From positions 1-64,000 of the forward strand of contig NZ_JAFLDT010000004.1 in NCBI RefSeq assembly GCF_017302315.1: a stretch of 64,000 nucleotides of DNA. The letters run 5' to 3'. Position 1 is the stretch's first letter; each line of letters opens with the position of its first letter. The notes under the pieces are model-generated. The model saw nothing but the letters and a program-made list of their open reading frames with translations. It was not told the DNA's origin and made no database searches. This document shows positions 63,133 to 64,000 of the stretch, in pieces. The DNA is from Zoogloea sp. (GTDB lineage Bacteria; Pseudomonadota; Gammaproteobacteria; Burkholderiales; Rhodocyclaceae). Both the position numbers and the translations under genes were made by a program.

Positions 63133-64000
63133 ATGAAAACCACGTTCCTAGATTTTGAACAGCCTATTGCGGAACTCGAGGCAAAGATCGAAGAACTACG
63201 CTTTGTGCAGGATGATTCGGCGGTGGATATCTCCGAGGAGATCGGCCGTCTTGAGCAGAAGAATTACGGCCTGACCAAGGAAATCTACGGAAAGCTCACG
63301 CCCTGGCAGTGTGCGTTGGTGGCCCGTCACCCGCAGCGTCCCTATACGCTCGATTACGTGCAGCACATCTTCACCGATTTCGAAGAGCTTCATGGGGACC
63401 GCAGTTTCGCCGACGACAAGGCCATTGTGGGTGGTCTGGCCCGCTTCAATGGTCAGTCGTGCATGATCATCGGCCACCAGAAGGGGCGCGATACCAAGGA
63501 GAAGATCCATCGCAATTTCGGCATGCCCCGGCCGGAAGGCTATCGCAAGGCCATGCGCCTGATGAAACTGGCCGAGAAGTTCAACCTGCCGGTGTTCACC
63601 TTCGTCGATACGCCGGGTGCCTACCCCGGCATCGATGCGGAGGAACGGGGGCAGTCGGAGGCCATCGGCCACAACCTGTTTGTGATGGCCGAACTGAAGG
63701 TGCCCTTGATCTGTACCATCATCGGTGAAGGCGGTTCGGGCGGGGCGCTGGCGATTGCCGTCGGTGACCAGCTGCTGATGCTTCAGTACTCTACCTACTC
63801 CGTGATTTCTCCGGAGGGGTGCGCCTCCATTCTCTGGAAGAGTGCCGAACGGGCTTCCGATGCCGCCGAGACCATGGGGATCACCGCTTCGCGCTTGAAG
63901 TCGCTCGGGTTGATCGACAAGGTCGTGAGCGAACCTGTCGGTGGTGCCCACCGGGATCACCGGGCCATGGCCCAGAACCTCAAGCGGGCGCTCCAGGATG
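63133..64000 (+). CDS. accA: acetyl-CoA carboxylase carboxyltransferase alpha subunit (3' end outside window)
   Basis: The first 289 codons are present. [39 protein letters not shown] and [20 protein letters not shown] are diagnostic of AccA, as is [15 protein letters not shown]. With AccD it transfers the carboxyl group from biotin to acetyl-CoA for fatty acid synthesis. The gene runs off the right edge with roughly 30 residues missing. A TAAAAT -10-like element lies at 63101-63106 with no clear -35. Confidence 0.97.
   Translation, partial: MKTTFLDFEQPIAELEAKIEELRFVQDDSAVDISEEIGRLEQKNYGLTKEIYGKLTPWQCALVARHPQRPYTLDYVQHIFTDFEELHGDRSFADDKAIVGGLARFNGQSCMIIGHQKGRDTKEKIHRNFGMPRPEGYRKAMRLMKLAEKFNLPVFTFVDTPGAYPGIDAEERGQSEAIGHNLFVMAELKVPLICTIIGEGGSGGALAIAVGDQLLMLQYSTYSVISPEGCASILWKSAERASDAAETMGITASRLKSLGLIDKVVSEPVGGAHRDHRAMAQNLKRALQD

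Overview
The window looks like a chromosome segment of a denitrifying betaproteobacterium, most likely of the order Rhodocyclales (Azoarcus, Thauera, Zoogloea or Dechloromonas type). The evidence is the high GC content, the betaproteobacterial block exbB-exbD-lpxK-trm112-kdsB-adk, nitric-oxide accessory genes, a PEP-CTERM protein preceded by a sigma-54-like promoter, and a complete aerobic aromatic meta-cleavage operon. The genus cannot be fixed from the sequence alone. I see no tRNA, rRNA, CRISPR array, transposase or phage gene.

Layout. 1-254: 5'-truncated RRM protein. 435-3868 (minus): NO/denitrification accessory operon nnrS, FmdE-like, unknown four-helix-type protein, norE-like, norF-like, with an FNR/DNR-type box. 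3979-5462 (minus): patatin phospholipase and OmpA-like lipoprotein. 5703-7814: TonB-dependent receptor. 7832-8584: a 750-bp foldback (inverted repeat) element. 8725-13525: sulfate ABC transporter sbp-cysT-cysW-cysA with cysB. 13582-13667: a REP doublet. 13744-17753: hypothetical gene, a ycaO remnant, a RIO kinase, an exported PQQ sugar dehydrogenase and a PEP-CTERM protein. 17995-21232: an eroding stretch (RBBP9-like hydrolase with a 13-bp duplication, NHL lipoprotein, broken M28 peptidase). 21283-23239 (minus): ion antiporter and TetR regulator.

23563-41191 (plus): a roughly 18-kb catabolic operon. A Rieske dioxygenase (alpha, beta, ferredoxin, reductase) and a dihydrodiol dehydrogenase would make a catechol. 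A two-subunit LigAB-type extradiol dioxygenase would open the ring, and a C-C hydrolase, hydratase, aldolase and acylating acetaldehyde dehydrogenase would yield pyruvate and acetyl-CoA plus a side-chain acid. A Liv-type ABC transporter, an aryl-CoA-ligase-like enzyme and two hotdog thioesterases point to import and CoA activation of an aromatic acid. The promoter region holds a perfect FNR box followed by a palindrome that fits a TetR operator. 41365-42922 carries two further hydrolases after a second REP doublet.

42961-53155 (minus) is the most unusual region. A cobalamin riboswitch precedes a TonB receptor, an ExbB-like channel, a DUF2149 protein, an exported and membrane-anchored CobN-like chelatase, an exported fusion of CbiZ (cobinamide amidohydrolase) to a nitrilase-family amidase, and a PepSY membrane protein. 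Most of these genes overlap or nearly abut. I read this as a corrinoid or tetrapyrrole capture and periplasmic processing system powered by the proton gradient.

53318-64000: housekeeping genes sodB, xseA, exbBD, lpxK, trm112, kdsB, adk, a PPi-type phosphofructokinase, a YbhB protein, murJ and the 5' part of accA.
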